From Candidatus Pantoea persica (GTDB lineage: Bacteria > Pseudomonadota > Gammaproteobacteria > Enterobacterales > Enterobacteriaceae), in NCBI RefSeq assembly GCF_013753875.1, contig NZ_SMDS01000016.1, forward strand, positions 1 through 64,000: a stretch of 64,000 nucleotides of DNA, in the 5' to 3' direction. Each line of letters begins with the position of its first letter. The first letter of the stretch is position 1. The notes beneath the pieces were generated by a model. The model was not told where the DNA came from. It did not search any database and saw nothing but the letters and a program-made list of their open reading frames with translations. Shown here piece by piece: positions 1-9,716 of this stretch. Position numbers and translations under genes: made by a program.

Positions 1-904
<904 letters not shown>

Positions 905-1272
905 CTCTCAGAAAGCGGTGAAAATAAAACGCCGCCGGTGCAGTAGCTTACTTCGCTCGCGCTTGGCGCGGGCGCTTAATATTCTCTGCTCTCCCGCGCG
1001 GCTAATATTAACTATCAATACACAATATCATCATCATTCTGAAACAAACTGACTCATTTCTCTGCCTGTGCTGGCTAAACGGCTGATTTCCTTCATATTG
1101 CCGCCTGCTGCTAAGGCGTGAACCCGGCAGCGCCGTTATTTTCGTGTTGCACTTTATCCGTAAATGCCATCTATTTCATCCATCGACAGCTCCAATCCTG
1201 CAAACGTCTCAGGCGCTGCTATACTCATTCCCATGCCTGATTAGGATAACTGTCAAAGGGAGGATTCATACG
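905..1272 (+). promoter_or_regulatory. rhtA-dps intergenic region with dps promoter
   Basis: No gene is visible in this stretch. Close to the dead dps lies a good -10 element TATACT at 1220-1225, followed by a strong ribosome binding site (GGGAGG, 1258-1263) ahead of the ATG at 1273. The expression signals of dps have therefore outlived the gene. The remainder is AT-rich spacer in which nothing was recognised. Confidence 0.4.
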
Positions 1273-1586
1273 ATGAGTATCGCAAAACTGGTAAAAACGA
1301 ACCTGACCATCAGGACACCATTGCTGAGCGCGTTGTGCAGCTGGGCGGCGTGGCACTGGTTACCAGCCAGGTTATAAACGATAAAACGTCGCTGTAGAGC
1401 TACCCGCTGAACATTTACAGCGTACAGGGTCACCTGAGGACGCTGGTCGACCGTCACGCGATTGTCGCTAACGACACGCGTAAAGCCATCAGCGAAGTAA
1501 ACGAAGAAGATACCGCCGATATCTTCACCGCCGTCTCGCGAAACCTGGATAAATTCCTGTGGTTTATCGAGTCCAACATTGAGTAA
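1273..1586 (+). pseudogene. dps: Dps DNA-protection ferritin, remnant
   Basis: Dps is a dodecameric DNA-binding ferritin that protects DNA in stationary phase. The first nine residues (MSIAKLVKT) are followed at once by sequence matching Dps from about residue 78 ([18 protein letters not shown]) in a different frame. A deletion of roughly 65-70 codons has therefore removed the ferroxidase-centre histidines. Further on, a Lys codon has become TAG (SL*SYP), and the C-terminus ([15 protein letters not shown]) is still readable to the TAA at 1584-1586. The gene cannot make a functional protein. Confidence 0.85.
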
Positions 1587-1737
1587 CGGCAGTGAATAGC
1601 AACAGGCGGGGAAACCCGTCTTTTTATATCTCTTACTCGCCCTTCACTATTTTTTGACATCCATAACATTTCTACCGCTCTCTGCTTTTCAGCCGCCCGA
1701 CCGTATGCAAAGGTGCGATTACACCAGAATACTCCTC

Positions 1738-1850
1738 TGCACCACTTTGGTGCGAAAGCGTTTTACTCATGCAAAATCGTGTCAGCTTTAGGATTTAATG
1801 CCATGATTCTGTTTAGAATTTAAAGTTGGCATAGTTTTTTCGTATAATCC
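1738..1850 (+). promoter_or_regulatory. glnHPQ promoter region with NtrC-type site
   Basis: Positions 1738-1754 read TGCACCACTTTGGTGCG, one base from a perfect inverted repeat of the NtrC enhancer type that controls glnHPQ in E. coli. A TGGCAT element at 1827-1832 fits a sigma-54 -24 box, but the matching -12 region (TTTCG) lacks the usual GC. A sigma-70 style -10 TATAAT lies at 1843-1848. Nitrogen-responsive control is thus plausible, though the sigma-54 promoter may be degraded. Confidence 0.55.
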
Positions 1851-1896
1851 AGACGTAAACGCAGGTTTCGGGCCTGGGTGTAATTAAGGAAAAATT

Positions 1897-2643
1897 ATGA
1901 AGTCACTGTTTAAAGTCTCTGTGGCCGCGCTGGCGCTGGCCTTATCTTTCTCTTCTTCCGCAGCAGAAAAAAAACTGATCGTCGCCACCGATACCGCCTT
2001 CGTACCTTTTGAATTCAAGCAGGGCGACAAATATGTCGGTTTCGATGTTGACCTGTGGGACGCCGTCGCTAAGGAGCTGAAGCTGGACTATATCCTGAAG
2101 CCGATGGACTTCAGCGGCATCATCCCTGCACTGCAAACGCGCAACGTCGACTTGGCGCTGGCGGGCATTACCATTACCGACGAGCGCAAAAAGGCGACCG
2201 AATTTTCCGACGGCTACTACAAGAGCGGCCTGCTGGTAATGGTGCGCAACAATGAAAATGACGTCAAAGGCATCGACGACCTGCATGGCAAAGTGGTGGC
2301 GGTAAAGAGCGGCACCGGTTCGGTTGACTATGCGAAAGCGCATATCAAAACCAAAGATCTGCGTCAGTTCCCGAACATCGACAACGCCTATATGGAGCTC
2401 GGCACCAACCGCGCCGACGCGGTGCTGCACGATACGCCGAACATCCTTTACTTCATCAACACCGCAGGCAAAGGCCGCTTTAAGGCAGTTGGCGAATCGC
2501 TTGAAGCGCAGCAGTACGGCATCGCCTTCCCGAAAGGCAGCAACGACCTGCGTGAAAAGGTCAACGGCGTGCTCAAAACTCTGAAAGAGAACGGCACCTA
2601 TAACCAGATTTATAAAAAATGGTTTGGTAGCGAACCTAAATAA
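1897..2643 (+). CDS. glnH: Glutamine-binding periplasmic protein GlnH
   Basis: Periplasmic receptor of the high-affinity glutamine ABC importer. The 248-residue protein has the normal family length. It begins with a clear signal peptide (lysine-rich start, hydrophobic [10 protein letters not shown] core, cleavage near AAA-E at residues 22-25), followed by the SBP_bac_3 fold with the typical [14 protein letters not shown] opening and the GLLVMVR hinge. The start follows the AAGGAAAAATT ribosome binding site. It is the first gene of glnHPQ, with a terminator-like hairpin before glnP that should make GlnH the most abundant product. No damage is visible. Confidence 0.97.
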   Translation: MKSLFKVSVAALALALSFSSSAAEKKLIVATDTAFVPFEFKQGDKYVGFDVDLWDAVAKELKLDYILKPMDFSGIIPALQTRNVDLALAGITITDERKKATEFSDGYYKSGLLVMVRNNENDVKGIDDLHGKVVAVKSGTGSVDYAKAHIKTKDLRQFPNIDNAYMELGTNRADAVLHDTPNILYFINTAGKGRFKAVGESLEAQQYGIAFPKGSNDLREKVNGVLKTLKENGTYNQIYKKWFGSEPK

Positions 2644-2667
2644 TAATGCTTTTGCTGTCACTTTGAG

Positions 2668-2692
2668 CAGGGACAGGTTCCCTGTTTTTTTC
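2668..2692 (+). terminator. Intra-operon hairpin between glnH and glnP
   Basis: Stem CAGGGA/TCCCTG with a five-base loop is followed by a run of seven T. A partial terminator here would let the binding protein be made in excess over the membrane components, as is usual for ABC importers. Confidence 0.7.
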
Positions 2693-2717
2693 TATCGCAA
2701 CAACCTGGAGTCACACC

Positions 2718-3377
2718 ATGGAGTTTGACTGGAGTGTCATCTGGCCCGCCATGCCCGCGCTGATTGAAGGTGCGAAGATGACCCTGATCATTTCAATTCT
2801 CGGCCTAGTCGGCGGACTGATTATCGGTCTGGTCGCCGGCTTCGCCCGCGCCTATGGCGGCTGGATCGCCAACAACCTCGCGCTGGTTTTTATCGAGATC
2901 ATTCGCGGCACTCCGATTGTCGTGCAGGTGATGTTTATCTACTTCGCCCTGCCGATGGCGTTTCCCGATTTGCGCATCGATCCCTTTACCGCCGCGGTGG
3001 TGACAATCATGATCAACTCTGGCGCCTATATCGCCGAAATTACCCGCGGCGCGGTGCTGTCGATCAACAAAGGCTTCCGCGAAGCGGGCCTAGCGCTGGG
3101 CCTGTCGCGTCGCGAAACCCTGCGCTACGTGATTATGCCGCTGGCGCTGCGCCGCATGCTGCCGCCGCTCGGCAACCAGTGGATTGTCAGCATCAAAGAT
3201 ACCTCGCTGTTTATCGTTATCGGCGTAGCGGAGCTGACACGTCAGGGCCAGGAAATTATCGCCGGCAACTTCCGCGCGCTGGAGATCTGGAGCGCCGTGG
3301 CGATTATCTATCTGGTGATTACGCTAGTGTTGAGCTTTGTGCTGCGCCGCATTGAGAAAAGGTTGAGAATCCTGTGA
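2718..3377 (+). CDS. glnP: Glutamine ABC transporter permease GlnP
   Basis: Inner-membrane permease of the glutamine importer, 219 residues, of normal length. About five membrane helices can be seen. The conserved EAA loop that contacts the ATPase lies near residues 133-160 ([20 protein letters not shown]). The start has a GGAGT ribosome binding site. It overlaps the start of glnQ by four bases, so translation is coupled. Intact. Confidence 0.96.
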   Translation: MEFDWSVIWPAMPALIEGAKMTLIISILGLVGGLIIGLVAGFARAYGGWIANNLALVFIEIIRGTPIVVQVMFIYFALPMAFPDLRIDPFTAAVVTIMINSGAYIAEITRGAVLSINKGFREAGLALGLSRRETLRYVIMPLALRRMLPPLGNQWIVSIKDTSLFIVIGVAELTRQGQEIIAGNFRALEIWSAVAIIYLVITLVLSFVLRRIEKRLRIL

Positions 3378-4096
3378 TTGAATTCAAGAACGTCTCCAAA
3401 CACTTTGGCAACACCCAGGTGCTGCACGATATCAACCTGAAGATTAACCAGGGCGAAGTAGTGGTGATTATCGGCCCGTCCGGCTCCGGCAAATCAACGC
3501 TGCTGCGCTGCATCAACAAGCTGGAAGATATCACCAGTGGCGACCTGATCGTCGACGGCCTGGAGGTCAACGATCCTAAGGTAGACGAGCACCTGATCCG
3601 TCAAGAAGCGGGCATGGTTTTTCAGCAGTTTCACCTGTTTCCGCAGATGAGCGCGCTGGATAACGTGGCGTTCGGCCCGATCCGCGTGCGCGGCGCGAAA
3701 AAGGAAGAGGCGCACCGGCTGGCGCGCGAGCTGCTGGCGAAGGTTGGCTTGGCCGAGCGCGCGCACTATTTCCCGTCAGAGCTTTCCGGCGGCCAGCAGC
3801 AGCGCGTCGCCATCGCCCGCGCGCTGGCGGTAAAGCCAAAAATGATGCTCTTCGACGAGCCGACCTCCGCGCTGGATCCCGAACTGCGCCACGAGGTGCT
3901 GAAGGTGATGCAGGACCTGGCGGAAGAAGGCATGACGATGGTCATCGTGACGCATGAAGTCGGCTTTGCGCAGAAGGTTGCCTCACGCCTGATCTTTATC
4001 GACAAGGGCACCATCGCGGAGGATAGCGATCCCGATACGTTGATCGCCCAGCCACCGAGCGATCGCCTGCGCGAGTTTTTGCAGCACGTTTCCTGA
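3374..4096 (+). CDS. glnQ: Glutamine ABC transporter ATPase GlnQ
   Basis: Cytoplasmic ATPase that drives glutamine import through GlnP. At 240 residues it is full length. Walker A is GPSGSGKST (residues 36-44), the Q-loop lies near QQFHLF, the signature is LSGGQQQR (about 136-143), Walker B is MMLFDEP and the H-loop histidine is in VTHE. It is the last gene of glnHPQ and is followed by a strong terminator. All three genes being intact shows that glutamine uptake is under selection. Confidence 0.97.
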   Translation: MIEFKNVSKHFGNTQVLHDINLKINQGEVVVIIGPSGSGKSTLLRCINKLEDITSGDLIVDGLEVNDPKVDEHLIRQEAGMVFQQFHLFPQMSALDNVAFGPIRVRGAKKEEAHRLARELLAKVGLAERAHYFPSELSGGQQQRVAIARALAVKPKMMLFDEPTSALDPELRHEVLKVMQDLAEEGMTMVIVTHEVGFAQKVASRLIFIDKGTIAEDSDPDTLIAQPPSDRLREFLQHVS

Positions 4097-4102
4097 ATGA
4101 AC

Positions 4103-4132
4103 GGGCCGGCATTATGCCGGCCCCTCTCTTTC
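4103..4132 (+). terminator. Rho-independent terminator of glnHPQ
   Basis: The ten-base stem GGGCCGGCAT/ATGCCGGCCC has almost no loop and is followed by a pyrimidine-rich CTCTCTTTCC tract, seven bases after the glnQ stop. The 220 bases from here to ybiO hold nothing recognisable. Confidence 0.8.
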
Positions 4133-4353
4133 CCCACCTCGCCCCGCGCTCCAGACGCATTTGCTAGTTTGATTCCACCTTGCCGTTGCGCCCGCTTCTC
4201 GCGGCCTGACTGCTGCACTCGCATTCGCCTGCCAGCGCCCTGATGCCGCCCGCTCGCCTGCGCAACGGGCGAAAAATGCCTTTCAGAACATTCACTCGCT
4301 GCGCCTGACTATACTTTTTCTTCTGTGGGCCAGAGGTTGCTGAGGAGAAAGTC

Positions 4354-5710
4354 ATGTCGTCAGCCTACATATGTTGTCGCCTGTTGCGGAAGGGATCGCG
4401 CTGTTATTGCTCTGCTGTTGCGTGCTGCCCGCCGCGCAGGCGGTAACGCTGCCGCAGGCGGCGGTGGCGGCGCAGCAAACATCCGGCTCCAGCGGCAGCG
4501 GCCAGAGCGCGCCGACGGCAGAAGAGAAAAAAGCCGCCTATGCCGCGCTGGCGAACGTGCTGGAGAATGACCAGGCGCGCCAGGAGCTGATTACCCAGCT
4601 GCGCGACGGCGCCAGACAGCACGCCCGCGGCGGAAGAGGAGGATAAAACCGTACTGCAGGGCGTGACCGACGTGACGCGCGAATTCGGCGGCGATGTGGC
4701 GCAGAAGTTTGCCCGCCTGCATGACAATATCGTCGATACGCCGCACAAGAACTTCAATCCGACCACCTTTTTCAACGCCCTGCGGCACTTTGTGGTGCTA
4801 TCGGCGGCGCTGTTCGCTCTCTACTGGCTGCTGCGCCTCGCCATGCATCCCCTTGTATCGCCGGATGGGGCGCCGAAAAATCAGGAGCAGCGCAACTGGT
4901 TCCAGCTGCCGCTGGCCATCCTCGGCGCGTTCGCCATCGATCTGCTGATGCTGGCGCTGACGCTCTTTACCGGGCAGATCATCAGCGACAACTACCACGG
5001 CAACAGCCGCACCATCGCCTATCAGCAGGGACTGTTTCTGAACGCCTTCGCTCTCATCGAATTCTTCAAAGCGATGCTGCGGCTTATCTTTTGTCCCGGC
5101 TTCAGCGAGCTGCGCTTTTTCATCTCAGCGACGGCCACGCCCGCTACTGGAGCACGCGCCTCAGCTGGCTTTCCGGCCTGATCGGCTACGGCCTGCTGGT
5201 GATTGTGCCTATTGTCTCTAACCAGGTTAACGTGCCGGTCTCGGCGCTGGTCAACGTGCTGATTATGGGCATCATGACCGTCTGGGCGCCGGCACTGATC
5301 TTCTCTAACCGCCCAGCATTCACCGCGCCCTGCAGCCGCTCTCCGATCGCAGCATGGCCTTCTTCGCCTTCTTTATTCGCGCCTTCGCGCTGGTGTGGCA
5401 CTGGCTGGCCAGCGCCTACTTCATCACCCTGTTTCTGCTGTCGATATTCAATCCCGGCGACAGCCTGAAATTTATGATGTCCGCCTCGGTGCGCATGCTG
5501 GCGATTATCGGTATCGCCGCCTTCGTCTCCGGCATCCTGACGCGCTGGATCGGCAAAACCATTACGCTGTCGCCCGATCTGCGCAGCAACTATCCCGCGC
5601 TGCAAAAGCGGGTCAACGACTGGGTCAAGGCGATTCTCAAGCTGGCACGCATGATCACCGTGTTCGCCACGCTGGTGCTGCTCAACGCCTGGAACCTGTT
5701 CGATCTCCTG
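4354..5710 (+). pseudogene. ybiO: YbiO (MscM) mechanosensitive channel, broken and truncated
   Basis: YbiO is a large (about 740-residue) MscS-family channel of the inner membrane. The ATG at 4354 has a good ribosome binding site, but the signal-peptide region continues in another frame from about 4371. Further frameshifts lie near 4628, 5110 and 5320. Recognisable blocks are NVLENDQARQELI, PHKNFNPTTFFNALRHF, IAYQQGLFLNAFALIEFFKA, SNQVNVPVSALVNVLIMG and FFIRAFALVWHWLASAYF. Homology stops at about 5710, near residue 430, where the sequence runs straight into the inverted 3' part of rlmF. The pore-forming MscS domain is therefore gone. Confidence 0.88.
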
Positions 5711-6443
5711 GCGCGCCAGTGCCGCGCTTTCGGCGATCATATGGCCGACAAAGGCTTTCTCGCCCCCTTCGCACCACAGCTCGTTGTGCTGGCCGCCGAA
5801 GTTCCGCAGTGTGTTGCTCTCCAGCTTCAGATTGCACGCTTTGCGCTGCGAGTCGTCTGCCGCTTGCGCCGCCGAGGCGTGGAACGGCGGATTGCACATG
5901 ACCGCGTAGAAGAATTCGTTTTTGCTTACCACGCCCGCCAGCACCGCGTCGGAATTTTTCTGGCGACGCAGGCGAATGCTGCGCTGCAGGCCTGGATTGG
6001 CTGCCACGATGCGATTCGCCGCTTTGAGCGCCGCCTCGTAGATATCAGTGCTGGAAACGCCAGCCATACTCCGCCTGGCCGATCAGCGGATAGATGCAGT
6101 TGGCGCCGCAGCCGATATCGAGAATATCCTCCTGCGGGATGGCGCCGCGGTTGTCCTGCGCCAGCAGATCCGCCAGATAGTGCAGGTAGTCGGCGCGTCC
6201 CGGCACCGGTGGACAGAGCGCGCCGGGCGCCAGCTGCCACTCCAGGCCATAGAAGTGCTTCAGCAGCGCCTGGTTGTGCAGCATCACCGCCTCCGCGTCG
6301 GCAAAATCGATCGACTCGCCGCCATAGCCGTTGGGCCACACCTTCGCTGCCAGCGGCGGATGCGCGACGGTCAAGGCGGCAAAGTCATATTCGCCTTGAT
6401 GTCGATTGCGGGCGTGGAAAAGGTTACTGGCTGGCTTGTTCAT
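5711..6443 (-). pseudogene. rlmF: RlmF 23S rRNA m6A1618 methyltransferase, broken
   Basis: RlmF (YbiN) methylates A1618 of 23S rRNA. The start ([15 protein letters not shown]) is at 6443. The SAM-binding region ([16 protein letters not shown]) and the catalytic NPPFHASAAQA motif can both be read, but a frameshift near 6050 separates them. The gene stops being recognisable after MIAESAALAR, about 60 residues short of the usual end, exactly where truncated ybiO begins. One deletion took the 3' ends of both convergent genes. Confidence 0.88.
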
Positions 6444-6584
6444 GGCGTCTCCCGGTTTGCAGGCGCGTACAATACGCCGCAGCGGCGCGAAAATAAAGCC
6501 GCACAATCCACTTATACATTTCTTCCCGATGCAGCCGATGCTGTAGCGTTAAGATATTGTTAACACTTCGCTACGGGATAAAAG

Positions 6585-7219
6585 ATGACGCATAAACTCT
6601 ACTCCTACCAACCGCGCGCCGGTCACGGCCTGCCGCACGACCCGCTGAACGCCATTATCGGGCCGCGTCCTATCGGCTGGATCAGCTCAATTTCCGCCAC
6701 CGGCCAGCGCAACCTAGCGCCCTACAGCTTCTTCAACTGCTTTAACTACCCCGTCCACCGATTATCGGCTTTGCCAGCAGCGGCTGGAAAGACAGCGTGC
6801 GCAATATCAGCGAAAGCAAGGAGTTCGTCTGGAATCTGGCGACGCGCCCGCTGGTGGAGGCGATGAACGAGAGCTCGGCGTCAGTGCCGCTGGATCAGGA
6901 TGAGTTTGCCCTTGTGGGCCTGACGCCGCTCGCCGCCTTGCAGGTCAAATCGAGCCTGGTGGCGGAAAGCACAGTGAACTTCGAGTGCCGCCTGACCCAG
7001 CTGATCCAGCTGCAGGATGCGCAAGGCAACCCGATAGACAGCTGGCTGGTGCTAAGCGAAGCGGTCGCCATCCATATCGACGAGTCGCTGCTGGAGGATG
7101 GCATCTATCAGACAGCGCGCACCCAGCTGATTCTGCGCGCCGGCGGGCCGAGCGCCTACTACGGCACCAGCGAAAACGAGCGCTTCGCTCTTACGCGCCC
7201 GGACGCGCGCCGCGGCTAG
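6585..7219 (+). pseudogene. Flavin reductase-like FMN-binding protein, frameshifted
   Basis: The protein belongs to the DIM6/NTAB flavin-reductase family (split-barrel FMN binding). The N-terminal part (PLNAIIGPRPIGWISS, LAPYSFFNCFNY) is in one frame. After a frameshift at about 6755 the rest continues in another (PIIGFASSGWKDSVRNISES, then to the end near 7219). If the frame were joined it would encode about 211 residues, typical for the family. The substrate cannot be inferred. There is a single lesion, so the loss may be recent. Confidence 0.8.
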
Positions 7220-7238
7220 ACGGCGGCGCGCAGCCTGG

Positions 7239-7969
7239 TCAGGCGGGTTTGCCGTCGGCCATAAAGCGCTGCACCATCGGCTTCAGCACCTTCTGCAGGG
7301 CTGACGCCCGCTCCTGCCGCCAGGCGAACGGCGGCGTCTCATCCATATAGTTCCGCTGCGCCAGCTCCAGCTCCAGCTCCAGCTCCAGCTGCACCGCCTG
7401 AATCTTCTCCTGCGGCTGCCCGTGGGCGCGGGTGATATAGCCGCACTTAAAGCGCCCGTTCACTACCCAGCTGTAGTCGCTCTGCGCCGCGTAGACCGCT
7501 GCCAGCCCCTGCGCCACAGCTTTTGCCGTCGTTGGTGCCGATATTGAGATCCGGCAGGTGTCCCTCAAACAGGCGCGGGATCGTGCTGGATCTGCTGGTG
7601 ATAGGGCTGCCTGATATCGGCGAGATAGTCTGCGCGCTGCGCCGCGGTGAGCGTGTTGCCCGGCGTAAAGGTCGGCGCGCCGTCGAACAGGGTTTCCGGA
7701 AAGAGGCCGGTGGTGGCAGTAGCGTAGAGCGGCTGATTGTCCGGCGGACGATTCAGATCGATCACAAAGCGCGAATAGTGGCCAATCAGCACGCTGGCGC
7801 CCAGGTCGCGCCCGAAATCGAACAGCAGCGGAATATGCTAGTCGATGTCGGGCAAACCGCGCGCCGCCTCGCTCAGCCCCGCTTCCACCTCAGGCGTCAG
7901 CTGCGTGCCGGCGTGAGGAATGCTGACCAGCAGCGGCAGGCTGCCCGGCGTAAAGTGAAAAGGTGTCAT
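7239..7969 (-). pseudogene. hutG: HutG N-formylglutamate amidohydrolase, broken
   Basis: HutG cleaves N-formylglutamate to glutamate and formate in the HutF branch of histidine degradation. The start (MTPFHFTPGSLPLLVSIPHAGT) overlaps the hutI stop. The Trp of the DIDWHIP motif is now TAG (plus-strand CTA at 7838), and at least one frameshift lies near 7560. The middle (YSRFVIDLNRPPDN) and the end (KCGYITRAHG, YMDETPPFAW) remain readable. Near the 3' end a hexamer repeat has inserted extra Leu-Glu pairs into what is normally VQLELAQRNYMDE. Confidence 0.85.
7361..7390. repeat. (CCAGCT)5 hexanucleotide repeat inside hutG
   Basis: Five perfect tandem copies of CCAGCT lie in the minus-strand hutG frame, where they encode alternating Leu and Glu. 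HutG orthologues, as I recall them, have only one or two Leu-Glu pairs at this point. The array is in frame and looks like a slippage expansion. Confidence 0.9.
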
Positions 7970-8135
7970 TGCGCATCTCCGCGAAGATAACGGTACAGGG
8001 CAGCTTGCCACCCAGCCAGTAAACCGTTCCGCCGGACGCGCCAGCGGCCAGTGGACGAGGTTTGCCACCTTGCCCGCCTCCAGCGATCCGTGCGTCTTTT
8101 CCAGACCCAGAGCCTTTGCGCCCCAGAGCGTGACG
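7966..8135 (-). pseudogene. hutI: HutI imidazolonepropionase, C-terminal fragment
   Basis: Only the last 55 or so residues remain (VTLWGAKALGLEKTHGSLE, NLVHWPLARPAE, GGKLPCTVIF), with two frames needed to read them. The original TGA overlaps the hutG ATG, so hutI and hutG formed one operon. The N-terminal 85 percent, including the metal site, is deleted, and the break abuts the 5' end of the divergent hutF. Confidence 0.75.
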
Positions 8136-9169
8136 CCCGACAGCGACGCGCAGGGCGCCATTAGCCTGCCCGGCGCAGTGATCCCCTCGGTCGCCAATCT
8201 GCATTCGCACGCCTTAGCGCGCCATGGCGGGCCTGGAGGAGGCGGCGAGCAATGCGCAGGACAGCCTCTGGAGCTAGCGCGATCTAGATGTATCGCATGG
8301 TGCAACGCCTGACGCCGGAGCAGGTCGGCGCCATCGCCGCGTATCTCTATATCGACATGCTGAAAGGCAGCTATACCCAGGTCGCAGAGTTCCACTACCT
8401 GCATCACGACCCCAGCGGCGCGCCCTACGCGCAGGACGCGATGCTGCAACAGCTGATGCTGGCCGCCGAGGTCGCCGGCATCGGCCAGACGCTGCTGCCG
8501 GTGCTCTACAGCCACAGCGGCTTCGGCGCGCAGCCGTCGCTGCCGGGCCAGAAACGCTTTATTCAGCAAACCGAGGACTATCTGCGCCAGCAACAGCGGC
8601 TGGCCGCCGTAATGGATAGCAAACCGCTGCTCAGTCGCGGCCTCTGCTTTCACTCGCTGCGCGCGGTGAGCGAAGCGCAGATGCGCAAGGTGCTGGCCGT
8701 CAGCGACGTGACCTTGCCGGTGCATATTCACGTCGCCGAGCAGGAGAAATCGGTCAACGACTGCCTGGCCAAGAGCGGCGAGCGGCCGGTGGCGTGGCTG
8801 CTTAACCGCTTTGCGGTCGATACGCGCTGGAGCCTAATCCACGCCACCCACCTTGAGACGCCTGAAATCCAGTAGCTGGCCGCCAGCCGCGCGGTAGCCG
8901 GGCTTTGCCTGACCACCGAGGCCAATCTCGGCGACGGCCTTTTTCCGGCCACGGACTATATAGCCCAGGGCCGTCGCTGGGGCATCGGCTCCGACAGCCA
9001 CGTCGCCCTCGGCGCGCTGTCGCCGAGCAGGCGCGCCTCAACCGCTGGTTGTTTGCCGGCGGCCGCGCGCAGATCCGCGACGTCTGGGTGGCGGGACGCG
9101 CGGTAGTCCAAGCGGGCCGCCAAGGCGTGCGCCACCGCGTTTCGCCAGGCGATGGCGGCGCTGCGATGA
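8120..9169 (+). pseudogene. hutF: HutF formimidoylglutamate deiminase, broken
   Basis: HutF is an amidohydrolase that deaminates N-formimidoylglutamate to N-formylglutamate, the substrate of HutG. The first 30 or so codons are missing. The metal motif NLHSHA is present near 8195, followed by a frameshift, a TAG and a further insertion up to 8290. A long clean stretch (MYRMVQRLTPEQVGAIAAYL to HATHLETPEIQ) contains VPVHIHVAEQ-type and FHSLRAV motifs. A TAG at 8873 and an internal deletion near 9020 follow. The end (RDVWVAGRAVVQAGR) overlaps hutD. Confidence 0.85.
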
Positions 9170-9478
9170 GAACGCGCTTCCGTTATGCCAACCTGCCAGT
9201 CAGCCGCTGGCGCAACGGCGGCGGCGAGACGCGCGAGATAGTCAGCTATCCGCCGGGCGAAGCGGATTTCGCCTGGCGCGCCAGCATCGCTACCCTCGCC
9301 CGCGACGGCGCCTTCTCGCGCTTTCCCGGTGTCGATCGAGTGATTACTCTGCTGCGCGGCGGCGAGTGGCGGCTGGCGAACGGCTATGCGCCGCGGAAGG
9401 GGTATGGTGGCTGGATGAGGAGACGCGGCTGACGCCCGCGACGCCGGACGCCCGGCTCTTGCTGACGCGCCTCAGCCG
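9166..9478 (+). pseudogene. hutD: HutD-like protein, truncated
   Basis: HutD is a small cupin-like protein encoded in hut clusters and thought to modulate histidine use. The start (MRTRFRYANLPVSRWRNGGG) carries the family hallmark WRNGGGETREI and overlaps the hutF stop as ATGA. After YAPRK at about 9400 the frame shifts, and only scraps of the second half can be followed before hutH sequence begins. About 100 of the usual 190 residues are left. Confidence 0.75.
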
Positions 9479-9618
9479 ATTTCCGCAAGCCGTCTGGCGG
9501 ACCTGCAGTGTAATCTGGTGCTGTCGCACAGTGTCGGTCTGGGCGATCTGCTGTCCGACAACTTCACACGTCTGGTGATGGCGACCAAAATCATCAGCCT
9601 GGCGCGATCGCGCGCGTG
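9479..9618 (+). pseudogene. hutH: HutH histidine ammonia-lyase, internal fragment
   Basis: About 45 codons in one frame (ISASRLADLQ, LVLSHSVGLGDLLSDN, RLVMATKIISLAR) match the N-terminal region of histidine ammonia-lyase. The MIO-forming Ala-Ser-Gly triad lies downstream in real HutH and is absent. The fragment begins inside hutD debris and ends against the start of inverted ybiB, so both flanks are deletion joints. Confidence 0.65.
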
Positions 9619-9662
9619 ATTTTTGCCGCGCCCACCTCTTTAATGACTTTGTTCAGTTCCAT
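9605..9662 (-). pseudogene. ybiB: YbiB, N-terminal scrap
   Basis: Reading down from the ATG at 9662, about 20 codons resemble the start of YbiB (MELNKVIKEVG). With one base restored they continue as GRGKNHARDR, as in that DNA-binding TrpD2-like protein. It follows dinG in the same orientation as in E. coli, which supports the call. The remaining 300 codons are gone, replaced by hutH sequence. Confidence 0.55.
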
Positions 9663-9716
9663 TTTTCGCTTCCAGTCAGGGCTGCTGTATGACCACGGCC
9701 AACGCCAACTCTGTTG

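Noticed and set aside
1942..2661. Long open frame antisense to glnH
   Set aside because: It is the shadow of the GC-rich glnH frame on the opposite strand and resembles no protein family.
5354..6496. A 380-codon frame joining YbiO sequence to a long Arg/Ala-rich tail
   Set aside because: Only the first 118 or so codons are YbiO; the tail is antisense of rlmF and has no protein-like pattern. It marks a deletion joint, not a new gene.
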